DNA from: Clostridium putrefaciens
GTDB taxonomy: Bacteria; Bacillota; Clostridia; Clostridiales; Clostridiaceae
Assembly: GCF_900461105.1 (NCBI RefSeq)
Contig: NZ_UFWZ01000001.1
Location: forward strand, 2,108,001 to 2,172,000
DNA length: 64,000 nt
Direction of reading: 5' to 3'
A program made the position numbers and the translations under genes. Below the pieces are notes generated by a model. That model worked only from the letters and a program-made list of their open reading frames with translations. It did no database searches and was not told the origin of the DNA. Below, piece by piece: positions 36,775 through 46,443 of this stretch; within the stretch, counting starts at the first letter, position 1; each line of letters opens with the position of its first letter.

Positions 36775-38426
36775 GATTTTATCACATCCTCATTTACTAT
36801 TGCATTTTTAAATATATGCCTAGACATTCTATTAGCTGATGTAGTATAAAAGCTATTTCCACTGAAAAACTTCTTTGGTGTTCCACTTGTAACAACATTT
36901 CCATCAAAAAATAAAGAGCACATATCTGCATATTTAGCACAAAATTCTATATCGTGAGACACGATTAAAATAGTTACACCTTTTGATGTAAGTTTTCTCA
37001 ATATCTCTCCAAGCTTATTTTTGAAACAATTATCCATTCCTTTAGTAGGCTCATCAAGCAATAAAATTTTAGGATTCAACAAAAGTACCTTTGCCATAGC
37101 CGCTCTTTGTTGTTCTCCACCACTTAAATCATATGGATGCATGTGTAAAACATAACTTATTTCTAGAAGCTCTGACATAGCCTTTACTTTTTCCTTCTTT
37201 TCTTCCTTCGAAATCTTTTCACCGCTTAAAATTTCTAACAAATCAAGTTCTACTGTCTTTTCCATAAATAGAGATTGAGGGTTCTGTGGCAACACTCCTA
37301 AATTAGAATTAAAAAGTTCCTTATTAGAGTACTTTCCAATTTCCTTACCATTTATATTAACCTTCCCTCTATATGGTTTGTTTATACCAGTTATTATATT
37401 TAATGTTGTTGTTTTCCCTGTACCATTTCCACCAACAATGGAATGAATTGTACCCTTTTTAACTTCAAGAGATAAGTCCTTAACAATGTCACTTGAATTC
37501 TTTTCATACTTAAACCAGATTTCTTTAAGACTAAGAATTACATCTGACTCCTTAGGCTCACAACTTATATCACAAGCTATTTCATCAATGTCTTTATGAA
37601 CTAATAGCTTGTCTAAAAACCCCCTACCTTCTCTAACTGTTAACGGACATGGCAGATCAGAATCTACACCTGCATATATTTGCATTGGACTTGGCATTGA
37701 AACAAACATATCATGATTACTTTGTTTTAGTTTCCTTCCAACACTTCTTGGTGTGTCATTTTCTATTATTTCACCATTATCCAACACTATGACCCTATCA
37801 GACATTGGGAATACTTCTTCTAATCTATGTTCTGTTATTATAATTGTGGTACCTATCTCTTGATTAATCTTTCTAACGGTATCTAAAAATTCAGTTGCTG
37901 CTATTGGGTCAAGCTGTGAAGTTGGTTCATCTAAAATAAGTACCGATGGCTGCATTGCCATTATAGCTGCAAGATTAAGTAGTTGTTTTTGTCCTCCTGA
38001 TAGTTCTGTAACATTTTTCATAAACCAACCTTGGATTCCAAAAAAACTTGCCATTTCAGCCACTCTTAAACGAATAGTAGTGTTGTCAAAGCCTAAGCTT
38101 TCAAGTCCAAAAGCAAGTTCATGCCAAACCTTATCTGTAACAATTTGATTGTCAGGACTTTGCAAAACATACCCTATTTCTGATGATTGTGTTCTTAAGT
38201 CAACCTTTTCAAGAACAGTGTCCTTGAATAAAATCTCTCCATTACGTTCACCATGTGGTGTTAGCACAGTCTTTAAATGTCTAAGCAATGTACTTTTACC
38301 ACAACCTGACTTCCCACAAATAGTAACAAATTCACCTTGACCTATTTCTAAGTTAATGTTTTGTAAAGCGTGTTTTTCACATTCTGGATATGCAAATGTT
38401 AAGCCTGTAATTCTATATAGTTCCAT
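36741..38426 (-). CDS. Fused ECF ATPase EcfA-EcfA'
   Basis: One 561-residue chain holds two ABC ATPases. Domain 1 (1-240) has GKSGCGKST, LSGGQKQLL and LILDEPTSQLD; domain 2 (about 290-535) has GGNGTGKTT, LSGGEQQRA and LLLDEPTKGMD. Both are complete. Group I ECF transporters with a dedicated, often fused, ATPase pair drive import together with EcfT and the S component. GGAGG lies 7 nt before the ATG, and the start overlaps the ecfT end by 28 bp. Confidence 0.92.
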   Translation of the reverse strand: MELYRITGLTFAYPECEKHALQNINLEIGQGEFVTICGKSGCGKSTLLRHLKTVLTPHGERNGEILFKDTVLEKVDLRTQSSEIGYVLQSPDNQIVTDKVWHELAFGLESLGFDNTTIRLRVAEMASFFGIQGWFMKNVTELSGGQKQLLNLAAIMAMQPSVLILDEPTSQLDPIAATEFLDTVRKINQEIGTTIIITEHRLEEVFPMSDRVIVLDNGEIIENDTPRSVGRKLKQSNHDMFVSMPSPMQIYAGVDSDLPCPLTVREGRGFLDKLLVHKDIDEIACDISCEPKESDVILSLKEIWFKYEKNSSDIVKDLSLEVKKGTIHSIVGGNGTGKTTTLNIITGINKPYRGKVNINGKEIGKYSNKELFNSNLGVLPQNPQSLFMEKTVELDLLEILSGEKISKEEKKEKVKAMSELLEISYVLHMHPYDLSGGEQQRAAMAKVLLLNPKILLLDEPTKGMDNCFKNKLGEILRKLTSKGVTILIVSHDIEFCAKYADMCSLFFDGNVVTSGTPKKFFSGNSFYTTSANRMSRHIFKNAIVNEDVIKSCNQTLEKVTL

Positions 38427-39286
38427 TTTATATCCTCCATTGTATTTAATATAACCGGCAAAATTAAAAGTAAGAAATAAGATACATACACAACTATACT
38501 AAAAATTGAAATCTCCTTATAAATAATTTGTGGGTTATATTTAATATTATTCTCACCCAAGAAAGCTCCTATTAATACAATCAATGATAATCCTGAGGTT
38601 ATACTAAAGACAACTTTATCTCTAGTACCAAAACGAAAGTTAGAAAAACTTGTTCTTCCCTTTAATCCATAGCCACGAGATTTCATAGAATCTGCTGTTT
38701 CAATAGAGTTTTCTAAGGCCCACGTTATCATAATAGATAATATTTTTAGTCCATTTTTTGCTCTTTTAATGATATTTCCCTGAGTAGCATCTCTTCCAAT
38801 ACACTTTTGTCCATTAGAAATCACCTTTATTTGAGCTTTAAACTTTGGAACAAATCTAAGAGACATAGATATTATTAATGACAGTGCAGGTATTACTTTA
38901 CCAAAGACGTACATAAACTTATCCGATGTCATTATGGAATTATAGCAAGAAAACCATATAATAACGGATATATACATAGTTGCTGATGCTACCCCATAGA
39001 CAATGGATTCTAATGTAACTGGATTATCATTTACATAAAGCAAAATGGTAACCCCATAGTGGTTAAATGCTGGATTTATTAACATCAATATTATTAATAA
39101 AGGAATCATATATACAATATTAAACTTTAGCGCCTTTCTTTTATTTAAATATGTTGAGTATATCATACTGCATATAAGTGATATCACTAGAAATATTGGA
39201 TGCATAAAAAACATACTAAATCCAATAACTCCTATGAAGTAAAAGAAGTTTATTATAGGATGATAAGTTGAAAATGAATCTCTCAT
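38399..39286 (-). CDS. ECF transporter transmembrane component EcfT
   Basis: The 295-residue protein has about five to six membrane helices. The coupling-helix motif SRGYGLKGR (family A-R-G pattern) is present in ETADSMKSRGYGLKG, which docks to the ATPases. AAGGAGG lies before the ATG, 12 bp after the DUF4430 lipoprotein stop. It completes a dedicated ECF module with the fused ATPase and the S component. Confidence 0.92.
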   Translation of the reverse strand: MRDSFSTYHPIINFFYFIGVIGFSMFFMHPIFLVISLICSMIYSTYLNKRKALKFNIVYMIPLLIILMLINPAFNHYGVTILLYVNDNPVTLESIVYGVASATMYISVIIWFSCYNSIMTSDKFMYVFGKVIPALSLIISMSLRFVPKFKAQIKVISNGQKCIGRDATQGNIIKRAKNGLKILSIMITWALENSIETADSMKSRGYGLKGRTSFSNFRFGTRDKVVFSITSGLSLIVLIGAFLGENNIKYNPQIIYKEISIFSIVVYVSYFLLLILPVILNTMEDIKWNYIELQA

Positions 39287-39298
39287 TAGTTTTCCTCC

Positions 39299-40221
39299 TT
39301 AATCGTCTAAAGTTTCTCCCATCCAAGTACAGCCCACATCTCTACCTAAATCACAGGTATACCTCCAATTTACAACATCACCATCTTTTAATACATATCT
39401 GCTACATCCGTAATTTGGATACCAACCATTAACCTTATACATCCATCCACTATATCTTCCACAATCAAATTCATATAAATTATGAATTCCCTCTATATAG
39501 TTGCTATTATAAATTGGTGTCATAGTAAATTCCATGTGTATTCTGTTTTTTTTCATTTCTCTATTAAGCATATTAAATACAGATTCACCTTCATAAAACA
39601 TTACTCTACGATCTTTATATATTATCCCATCCTTAGGTAATACAGCCATCTTATCATTATTGAAGTCTTTCATATTATCTAAGATTGTCAAACAATCTAC
39701 AGAAAGCGTACAATATTTAACCTTAGACTTATCTATTTTTGAATTTTGCCATTCCTTTGGTTTTGGCATTCCTTCTGGGGTAGGATCTGTTAGATATTGG
39801 TCCTTAGTCCCACTTTCTCTATGCTTATTAGCCTCTACTAGCAATTCTTCTTTTGATTTTTCTTTTACAGGTTTTTTATGTCATCTTTTATTTTATTAGC
39901 TACCTTATTGGAATCTTTGTCTTTATTATCTTTAGGTGCCTTCTCTTTATTAGTTTCACCTTCAGCTACATTGCTTTCATTTTCCTCAATTTTATCTTCA
40001 TCAACTTCATTTGACTCATCAGCTTCTTCTTTATCTTCTTCATCTTCGCTTTTTACATCACTTGTATCCTCTGATAATGCACCATCATTTAGTACTATTC
40101 CAATATTTGTAGAGCATGTTGTATCTTCTGCAACATCATCAGGCCTTTCTATTTTACATCCTGTAAGTACTGTAGCTATAATCAACAGAATGATAAATAT
40201 TGATTTTATATTTTTTTTCAT
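39299..40221 (-). pseudogene. DUF4430 (transcobalamin beta-domain-like) lipoprotein, one-base frameshift
   Basis: The first frame begins with a lipoprotein signal (MKKNIKSIFIILLIIATVLTGC) and a long acidic Glu/Asp/Lys linker. It ends at IKDDIKNL and a stop. The downstream frame continues KPVKEKSKEELLVEANKHR and contains a DUF4430 domain (SVFNMLNREMKKNRI, YSGWMYKVNGWYPNYGCSRY, VLKDGDVVNW). The break is in a run of six A near 39867; one more A would join the frames (DDIKKPVKEK). It may be a real lesion, a phase-variable tract or a sequencing error. Intact, it would be a membrane-tethered corrinoid-binding protein handing substrate to the ECF importer. Confidence 0.85.
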
Positions 40222-40293
40222 TACTTATATCCACCTTTCTATATATTAGAGGTGTCTCCACAAATATGAAAACACCCCTTCTTAAAATTACTT

Positions 40294-42861
40294 TTATATC
40301 TTGAGTATAGATTTCTTCTTTAGGATAAATATCAATCCACCACTACAAACAAATAATAGGGAAAGAAGTATAACGTTTGAGTTATCTCCTGTCTTAGGTG
40401 CTTCACCTTTTTCAGACTTTACTTCTTTAGATTCTAAATCTATAGTATTTGATGCTTCATCAACACTACTTTCTAGCCTTGGATCTTGACTAATAAAATA
40501 ATCCGAACAATGGTCAATTTCAAATATTGCTCTTCCATCTTTCACATCTATTTCGCTAATTAACACAGGCTTATTTGTTTCTTCATTGAAATAGTATAGG
40601 AAATACTTACCGTCTTCTAAATCAACCTCAATATTAATGTTTGCCTTCCCTGGTAACTTTCCTTCATGAGAAAAATTTAAAATAACAGCATCTTTTGCAA
40701 TATCTTTAATAGTTTCATCATTTTTAGATGTAACTGAAATCAGTGTGTTAAAATCAATAGTTGGATCAGTAATATCTAAACCCTTAAATGTTACTGTGTA
40801 GTTTTTCCCATCTGAAGTTTTACCTTCAAAAGTATAAATTTCATCAGTACCTATTATATTTTGAAATACATCACTTAATAAAATATTATTAGTTTCAAGC
40901 TCATAAATTACCTTTTGTGCAAATAAAACATCCTTATAATTTTCAACATACTTTCTATCCTTTTCGTCAAGCTTTTCATATTCATCTAATAAATCTAGAA
41001 TAACAGCTTTATTCTTTAGCGTTATATTCATAGGCTGTATCTCTTTAAAAATTCTATCATCAAGTTTATTTACTTTGGCCTCGATTACCTCTATTTTCTT
41101 CATTATTACATTTAACTTTTCAATATTGACTTTCTTCTCTTGGAAATCTTCTAGAGCGATTAAATCAATTGTAAGCTGTGAAACCAATTTCTTGTCATCA
41201 AGACTTATATCCTTTGGTAATTTATTAATCTTATCTAAAATTACTCTTTGTTTATGGAAGGTCTCATTTCCTAGTTCCTCTTTAAGTTGCTTAAGCTTTT
41301 GATTTGCACTATTTAACTTTTCAATATTTGTTACCTTTTTCTTATCACTTTCCATTAAACTATTATATTTTTCATTTACTTCTTTAATTTTTTCCTCATC
41401 CTCTAATGCAATTACTTCTGAAAGATTATTAATAGCATTTATTACATCATTTACTTTGGCTTCGCCTGTTATCTTAATACTAATCTCATAATTTTTTGTC
41501 TCGTTTTGTCTGTTTTTTATTTCAACTTGTACCTTTTCTCCATCTACAGCCTTTATTTCAGAATTTAATTTTACATTGCTTATATCATAAGCACCCATTG
41601 GTATATTTATAAAGCTAAATTTTTCAACTTCAACTGGTAGTTCAAGCGAATATGATAGCTGATCTTTATTGAAAGCTATATTGTAGTTATTATCATTACC
41701 CTTTATAATAAATTCATTCTGGTTTGTTTCTGGTCTAAAATCATATAAGCTTCTCATATTATTTCTTACACGGAAATAGGATACCAATCCATAAAGTGTT
41801 TGTTCTGTTGCCATACTATTAGATGCATCTGGTCTAGATGATGGGTTTTGAGGATCATAAGTGAATGAATGTAAGAACCCTCCATCCTTAGGATTTCTAT
41901 ATTTCATTATTCCATCAATTAAAGTTTTACCGTCCTTTATAAATCTTTGGTCCTTCTCACAATCAATTCCGATAGAACTTAATGCTACAAGCATTTGAAC
42001 TGTACTTTCTACATTTTCAGTTCCCCAACTAAAATAATCTCCATCAGCATTTTGCTTTGTTCCCATTAAATCTAAAGATTCATCTATAACTTGTTTTATA
42101 GTTTTACTACACTCTATATAACTTCCTTGATCATTCTTAATCTTTTTAGATTTATATGTGTATACCTTATCACTATCATAATATGATGCTAATGCTTGTA
42201 CCGCCATACCTGTAATGTCAGGGTCTGCTATATTCCCAGTCAATGCAAATCCACCATCTGCTAGCTGCTCTTCAAGTACTAATTTTATAATATGTTCCCT
42301 TGTAAATTTAGCTCCTTCTGGCACATCATATCTTAATGTATCCATTGAAATAAGCGACCAAATAGCTCCATTTATACCCTGTCCCTTAACACCTCTTCTT
42401 GCGATGCAGTTGTAACTACCATCTGCAATTAAATTAATAGGATTACCCTTTGCATCCACGCCCATTTTTGTAGGGTCTCCACCCATAGCAAGTACTGCTA
42501 AAGAAATTCTATGCCATTCTGTTGCCTTAACAGGATGTAAATTACCACTTTCTTTATATCTTTCAGTAACATTTTTTTCTATAGCAGAAAGATATGCACC
42601 ATAGTCATCCTTATATCCATATCTCCCCATACCTATAGGGAACCAGTCCCCCGGTGTAGTTCCTACCATTTGTAAGAATTCAGGATTTAATAACTTATCC
42701 TCTCCTTGCTTTGCCCAATTTATTATGCCTCCAATAGTCTCTTCAAGTTTCTCATTGGAAATAGAATTAGCTTTTGTTTCCTTTGCAAAAACAGTAGTAG
42801 GCATTCCAATTAATATACACATTATAAGCATAATACTTAATAACTTTTCCTTAATTTTCAC
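40294..42861 (-). CDS. Wall-anchored alpha/alpha-toroid protein (cobalamin-binding alpha-domain-like)
   Basis: Starting at GTG 42861 (GGAA 9 nt upstream), the 855-residue protein has a signal peptide and then a helical-repeat domain (about 30-395). Its repeats carry LADGGFALTG, DITGMAVQALASYY, NADGDYFSWGTENVESTVQM and PKDGGFLHSF. This is the alpha6-alpha6 toroid pattern shared by terpene cyclases, prenyltransferases and the alpha domain of intrinsic factor/transcobalamin. A short beta domain, a long coiled-coil stalk (about 470-660) and a further beta domain follow. The tail has APKTGDN, a hydrophobic helix and KKKS, a sortase signal. Next to DUF4430 proteins, a sortase and an ECF module, it is most likely a surface corrinoid binder. 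Confidence 0.82.
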   Translation of the reverse strand: MKIKEKLLSIMLIMCILIGMPTTVFAKETKANSISNEKLEETIGGIINWAKQGEDKLLNPEFLQMVGTTPGDWFPIGMGRYGYKDDYGAYLSAIEKNVTERYKESGNLHPVKATEWHRISLAVLAMGGDPTKMGVDAKGNPINLIADGSYNCIARRGVKGQGINGAIWSLISMDTLRYDVPEGAKFTREHIIKLVLEEQLADGGFALTGNIADPDITGMAVQALASYYDSDKVYTYKSKKIKNDQGSYIECSKTIKQVIDESLDLMGTKQNADGDYFSWGTENVESTVQMLVALSSIGIDCEKDQRFIKDGKTLIDGIMKYRNPKDGGFLHSFTYDPQNPSSRPDASNSMATEQTLYGLVSYFRVRNNMRSLYDFRPETNQNEFIIKGNDNNYNIAFNKDQLSYSLELPVEVEKFSFINIPMGAYDISNVKLNSEIKAVDGEKVQVEIKNRQNETKNYEISIKITGEAKVNDVINAINNLSEVIALEDEEKIKEVNEKYNSLMESDKKKVTNIEKLNSANQKLKQLKEELGNETFHKQRVILDKINKLPKDISLDDKKLVSQLTIDLIALEDFQEKKVNIEKLNVIMKKIEVIEAKVNKLDDRIFKEIQPMNITLKNKAVILDLLDEYEKLDEKDRKYVENYKDVLFAQKVIYELETNNILLSDVFQNIIGTDEIYTFEGKTSDGKNYTVTFKGLDITDPTIDFNTLISVTSKNDETIKDIAKDAVILNFSHEGKLPGKANINIEVDLEDGKYFLYYFNEETNKPVLISEIDVKDGRAIFEIDHCSDYFISQDPRLESSVDEASNTIDLESKEVKSEKGEAPKTGDNSNVILLSLLFVCSGGLIFILKKKSILKI

Positions 42862-42923
42862 AATATACACTTCCTATTCACTTTATTGTTGTAAAAATAC
42901 AAAATACTTCCGTTACCAAACTT

Positions 42924-43670
42924 TTAGTATTCTTCAATCAATTTTCCTTGAACTACCAGCCTAGCATTTTCCCAATCATATTCGCAGGTAGATAAAGTAA
43001 GTATTGTATCTTTACAGTTCAATTCAATATCTTTAAAATATAATGATGAATCTTCAATCCCTTTTAAATAATAATTTAGTTCTTGATCATCTTCAAAATA
43101 AGTTTTTCTATAATTAAAATCCTCATTTACAAGAAACACAGAAAAGATCTCAAATCTATATCTTTTATAAAACATATCTAAATATATTATTGAATTATCA
43201 TAATTAAATTCTTTATTCCTGAAAACTTTTAAATCTGAAAACATACTCTCATCTTTCATATTATGTCCATATAAAATTATATTCTGACCTTGTAGTCTAT
43301 TAGGTTCTAATTCATTCCTATAATCAATAAAAATAGTCCCATACTTACTTTTTTCTTTTTTTATATCATGATTAATATAAAACTTATTATTTTCACATTG
43401 AACTACAGGATAATTGATTTTAGTATTATCAATCTTTATAACCCCTTTTATATCACTATTTATATCAAGTAACATTTCCATAATATTTGTATCATTCTCA
43501 TTTATATCTCTTGTCTGCTCTTCCACTACTTGTGAAATCTTATTTAATACGTTCTTATTTAAACTTTTATTGTTGTATGATTGATATTTCATATAAATAA
43601 GACCTATTCCTGAGAAAATAAATATTATTAGACATATTGAAAATAATACCTTTCTTGCTATACTACACAC
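42924..43670 (-). CDS. Class B sortase
   Basis: The 248-residue transpeptidase has an N-terminal membrane helix and the catalytic His in YGHNM, Cys in LSTCEY and Arg in ENARLVV, in SrtB order and spacing. I place the start at GTG 43670, right after the stop of the upstream gene, with GGAG/AGGG in that gene's end; a TTG at 43709 lacks an RBS. It lies between genes for two proteins with SPKTG and APKTG tails. C. difficile SrtB is known to cut (S/P)PxTG motifs, so this sortase probably anchors its two neighbours. Confidence 0.92.
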   Translation of the reverse strand: MCSIARKVLFSICLIIFIFSGIGLIYMKYQSYNNKSLNKNVLNKISQVVEEQTRDINENDTNIMEMLLDINSDIKGVIKIDNTKINYPVVQCENNKFYINHDIKKEKSKYGTIFIDYRNELEPNRLQGQNIILYGHNMKDESMFSDLKVFRNKEFNYDNSIIYLDMFYKRYRFEIFSVFLVNEDFNYRKTYFEDDQELNYYLKGIEDSSLYFKDIELNCKDTILTLSTCEYDWENARLVVQGKLIEEY

Positions 43671-43671
43671 T

Positions 43672-45876
43672 TTATTTAATGCCCTCTCCTTTCTTCTTTG
43701 AATAAACAAGTGCTACCAATATGGCGAAAGATACAAAAAATAATAGTGTTATGAAAATTATAGGAGAATTATCACCTGTTTTAGGTGAGGCTTTACCATC
43801 AAGCTGCTTAGACACCTTTGTTGTATTAACCTCATTAGATATATCTTCATTATCAGAAGAAGTTTTTAATATATCATTAGATATCTCTTCCCCACTAACA
43901 GTAGTATCTTCTTCATTTATAGATGTTTTTTCCTTGATATCAGGTATATTTCCTTTACTTATAGGCATTTCTTCTTTACTAACAGGTATATCTTCCTTAC
44001 TTACAGGCGTTTCTTCTTTACTAACAGGTATATCCTCCTTGCTTATTGGAGTTTCTTCCTTATCTCCTTCCTTAATAGGTTCTTTAGGATCCATAGGTTC
44101 TACTGGTTCTACTGGGCTTTCAACCATCACTCTTTTTTCTGAAATAACGTATACACTAAAATGATTTGTTTCAAAAGATACACTATCATCGGTAATAATT
44201 GCTTGCATATCTTTAAATGTGCCATCTTCTAATATTCTATATATAAGTATTTTACTGTGATCATATCCTGTAGGTATAGGTAGTATTACCTTAACATTGC
44301 CCTTAGGTTGAACCTTTACCCCTTCACTTTCTAAATGAATATCAAAAGCACTAAATTTTCCTGATATATCCTTTAGCGATGTTTCAATCCCTTTGAATAC
44401 CTTTACACTTGACTCTGTTATAGGTATTACAATAAGCTTTGTATCTACTGGTAGAATATTTGCAGGTGCTTCTATATTTACACCAGTAGCTTTATCTTCA
44501 TCTCTTATAGGTTTAATGCTAAACTCCGGAACAATAATCTCACAAGTAGCAGTTAAAGTTCCAACTCTTGCTGTGATAATTGCTTTCCCTTCTTTTAAAG
44601 TAGTTACTTTACCATTTTCTACTGTTGCCACTGTTTCATCAGAAGTTGTCCACTCTACTGTTTTGTTATCAGTAGTATTCTGTTCATTGTAACCAACTAC
44701 TAATGTTTCTTCAGTATTCTTATCTAATGTAACAGATGTCTTATCTAAATATATACTAGTCAAAGGAATTCTTTCTAAGGCGAAATTTAACTTTGAGTAA
44801 ACTTCATCTACTGTTATTTGTGTTTCATCTAATTGTATAGCGACCTTCATAGCTTCATCATAAGCTTTCTTTATCCATGACTTATCTAATATCTTATCCT
44901 TGTCTTTTGATGAGTTTATTGAAGAAAGTAATGCCATCAATTTATCTTTATTTGCTACTTCATAGTAGTCTGTGCTTTGACCACCCATGGCATAACTACC
45001 ACCGATATCTCCACCATATCCAAATAAAGTGAATTGAACTCTAACAACGTCTCCATCCCCTAAATAAGAATCTGCGAATCCTACATTTGGGAATATGTTA
45101 TTTACAGCATACATCCATCCCGACATAAAGGTGTAGTCAAATTCTCCTAAGCAGGAAGCATCATCTAAATCCTCTGTGGGCCAATTATTTTCTCTTTCTA
45201 AAACCTCTTTAAGTTTCTGTGGAACCTTTTCTTTAATATCTATAGGCGCATTTAAAGTTTGCATCTTATCTTTATCTTTACATCCATATTTAAGTTTTCC
45301 TCCATCTCCTATAATGGACAAATAAAAACTAGCTCCTAATTTTCCAGTACGATTATAGGAATAGCCCTTCTCAGTTAGGATACGATCCAATGACTGCGCA
45401 GCATTTTCCCCTTCATATATAGGAAACTGTGTAGGTTCAACTATAAACCCTCTACCAATAGTTAATGCTTCTACTGTCCATGTAGCATGTCCAATTAAAT
45501 CACCTTTAGATGCCTTTTCATACACAATGCTATAACTCTTAGTTGCTACCTTATCTCTAGAGTAGGCTTTTACAACAACAGTGTTTTTACCTTCTTCTTT
45601 GAAGTTAAGGGTGTAGCTTGTCTTATTGTTATCATCCCAATTATATTTTACCTCTTCCCCATTAAGGGTAACTTCACTTGATACTTTTTCCCCCTCTAGT
45701 CTTGCTATAACATCGAATGTTTTCTTACTACCTTTAAGTGTGATTCCATCAGTAAGTGTTGTTTCTAATGAAATTTCTCCTACTACATCAGCAAAAGCTG
45801 ATATAGGAAGCGACATCATCACTATAAATAGTGACAATAACATAGCAAAAATCTTTTTTGTCTTAATATTTTTCAT
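43672..45876 (-). CDS. Wall-anchored DUF4430/Big2 protein (transcobalamin beta-domain-like)
   Basis: The about 734-residue protein has a signal peptide and an N-terminal Ig-like domain. A DUF4430 domain (about 140-300) follows, with AQSLDRILTEKG, FMSGWMYAVNNIFPNVGFAD and YLGDGDVVRVQFTLFG, then a helical segment and a Big2 domain (VEWTTSDETVATVENGKVTT). The Ser/Lys/Glu/Pro stalk is made of repeated about 7-residue units (PVSKEET, PISKEDI), and the tail SPKTGDNS is followed by a membrane helix and KKK. The start may be ATG 45876 or TTG 45882; ATG 45888 is too close to GGGGG. First gene after the cobalamin riboswitch. Corrinoid binding is inferred from the DUF4430 relation to the intrinsic factor C-domain. 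Confidence 0.85.
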   Translation of the reverse strand: MKNIKTKKIFAMLLSLFIVMMSLPISAFADVVGEISLETTLTDGITLKGSKKTFDVIARLEGEKVSSEVTLNGEEVKYNWDDNNKTSYTLNFKEEGKNTVVVKAYSRDKVATKSYSIVYEKASKGDLIGHATWTVEALTIGRGFIVEPTQFPIYEGENAAQSLDRILTEKGYSYNRTGKLGASFYLSIIGDGGKLKYGCKDKDKMQTLNAPIDIKEKVPQKLKEVLERENNWPTEDLDDASCLGEFDYTFMSGWMYAVNNIFPNVGFADSYLGDGDVVRVQFTLFGYGGDIGGSYAMGGQSTDYYEVANKDKLMALLSSINSSKDKDKILDKSWIKKAYDEAMKVAIQLDETQITVDEVYSKLNFALERIPLTSIYLDKTSVTLDKNTEETLVVGYNEQNTTDNKTVEWTTSDETVATVENGKVTTLKEGKAIITARVGTLTATCEIIVPEFSIKPIRDEDKATGVNIEAPANILPVDTKLIVIPITESSVKVFKGIETSLKDISGKFSAFDIHLESEGVKVQPKGNVKVILPIPTGYDHSKILIYRILEDGTFKDMQAIITDDSVSFETNHFSVYVISEKRVMVESPVEPVEPMDPKEPIKEGDKEETPISKEDIPVSKEETPVSKEDIPVSKEEMPISKGNIPDIKEKTSINEEDTTVSGEEISNDILKTSSDNEDISNEVNTTKVSKQLDGKASPKTGDNSPIIFITLLFFVSFAILVALVYSKKKGEGIK

Positions 45877-45911
45877 ATTCAATTTCATTCCCCCTATAAT
45901 TTTTATATTAT

Positions 45912-45948
45912 AAAATAAAAAGAGAACCGAAAATCGGTTCTCTCTTAA
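45912..45948 (-). terminator. Expression-platform terminator of the cobalamin riboswitch
   Basis: A 10-bp perfect stem (45921-45930 with 45934-45943, loop AAA) is followed on the minus strand by TTTTTATTTTA. It lies between the aptamer and the first gene. Confidence 0.88.
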
Positions 45949-46011
45949 ATCAGATTATTAATATATTAATTTAAATAATAAGCTCATTTTAAAATACTTA
46001 TTACTCTAACT

Positions 46012-46240
46012 AAAAATAACCAAGTCAAGATCCCTCCGATATTGCTTAGGTAACAATATAAGGCAGGTCTCCTGACTTGAAATCATTCTACTCGCTTAAG
46101 TCTTCCCAGTTTAACCAGTGACTAAGAACATTAAACTATGTTCTTTAATAAGCTTTCGTCTTTCTTACAGTAGCGAGGGCTGTTATGGCTTTTACCATAT
46201 TCCCTTTTAATGTACTTTTAATATACAACCTTATACAGGA
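46012..46240 (-). ncRNA. Cobalamin riboswitch
   Basis: On the minus strand the conserved parts occur in order: AAAAGGGAATATGG, AAGCCATAACAGCCC, CGCTACTGTAAG, CACTGG...TGGGAAGAC, GAGTAGAATG and the B12 box CAAGTCAGGAGACCTGCC (46079-46062). CAAGTCA of the B12 box can pair with TGACTTG (46028-46022) just before the platform. It heads the surface-protein/sortase/ECF unit and should switch it off when cobalamin is plentiful. Confidence 0.95.
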
Positions 46241-46443
46241 ATTATTCAATTTCAATTGTATTATATATGTTTAATACCCATAATGCAATACATTTTGAAT
46301 TATTTTCCCTAGGAGCCATAATATTAACTACAAATGGAATTGTTGTTATTCCCTTTTCTTATTTCTATTAAATATATAATAGTCTTCTTAAAGATCTTTG
46401 CATTTTACACATCAAATAAACGCTTAATTTAAAACACTCCTTA
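46241..46443. other. Intergenic region upstream of the riboswitch
   Basis: AT-rich, no coding sequence seen; it should contain the promoter for the riboswitch transcript on the minus strand. Confidence 0.4.

Noticed and set aside
40294-42861. Terpene cyclase/prenyltransferase enzyme
   Set aside because: It is secreted and wall-anchored, so it cannot reach prenyl substrates; the context is cobalamin uptake. The fold similarity is accepted, the enzyme role is not.
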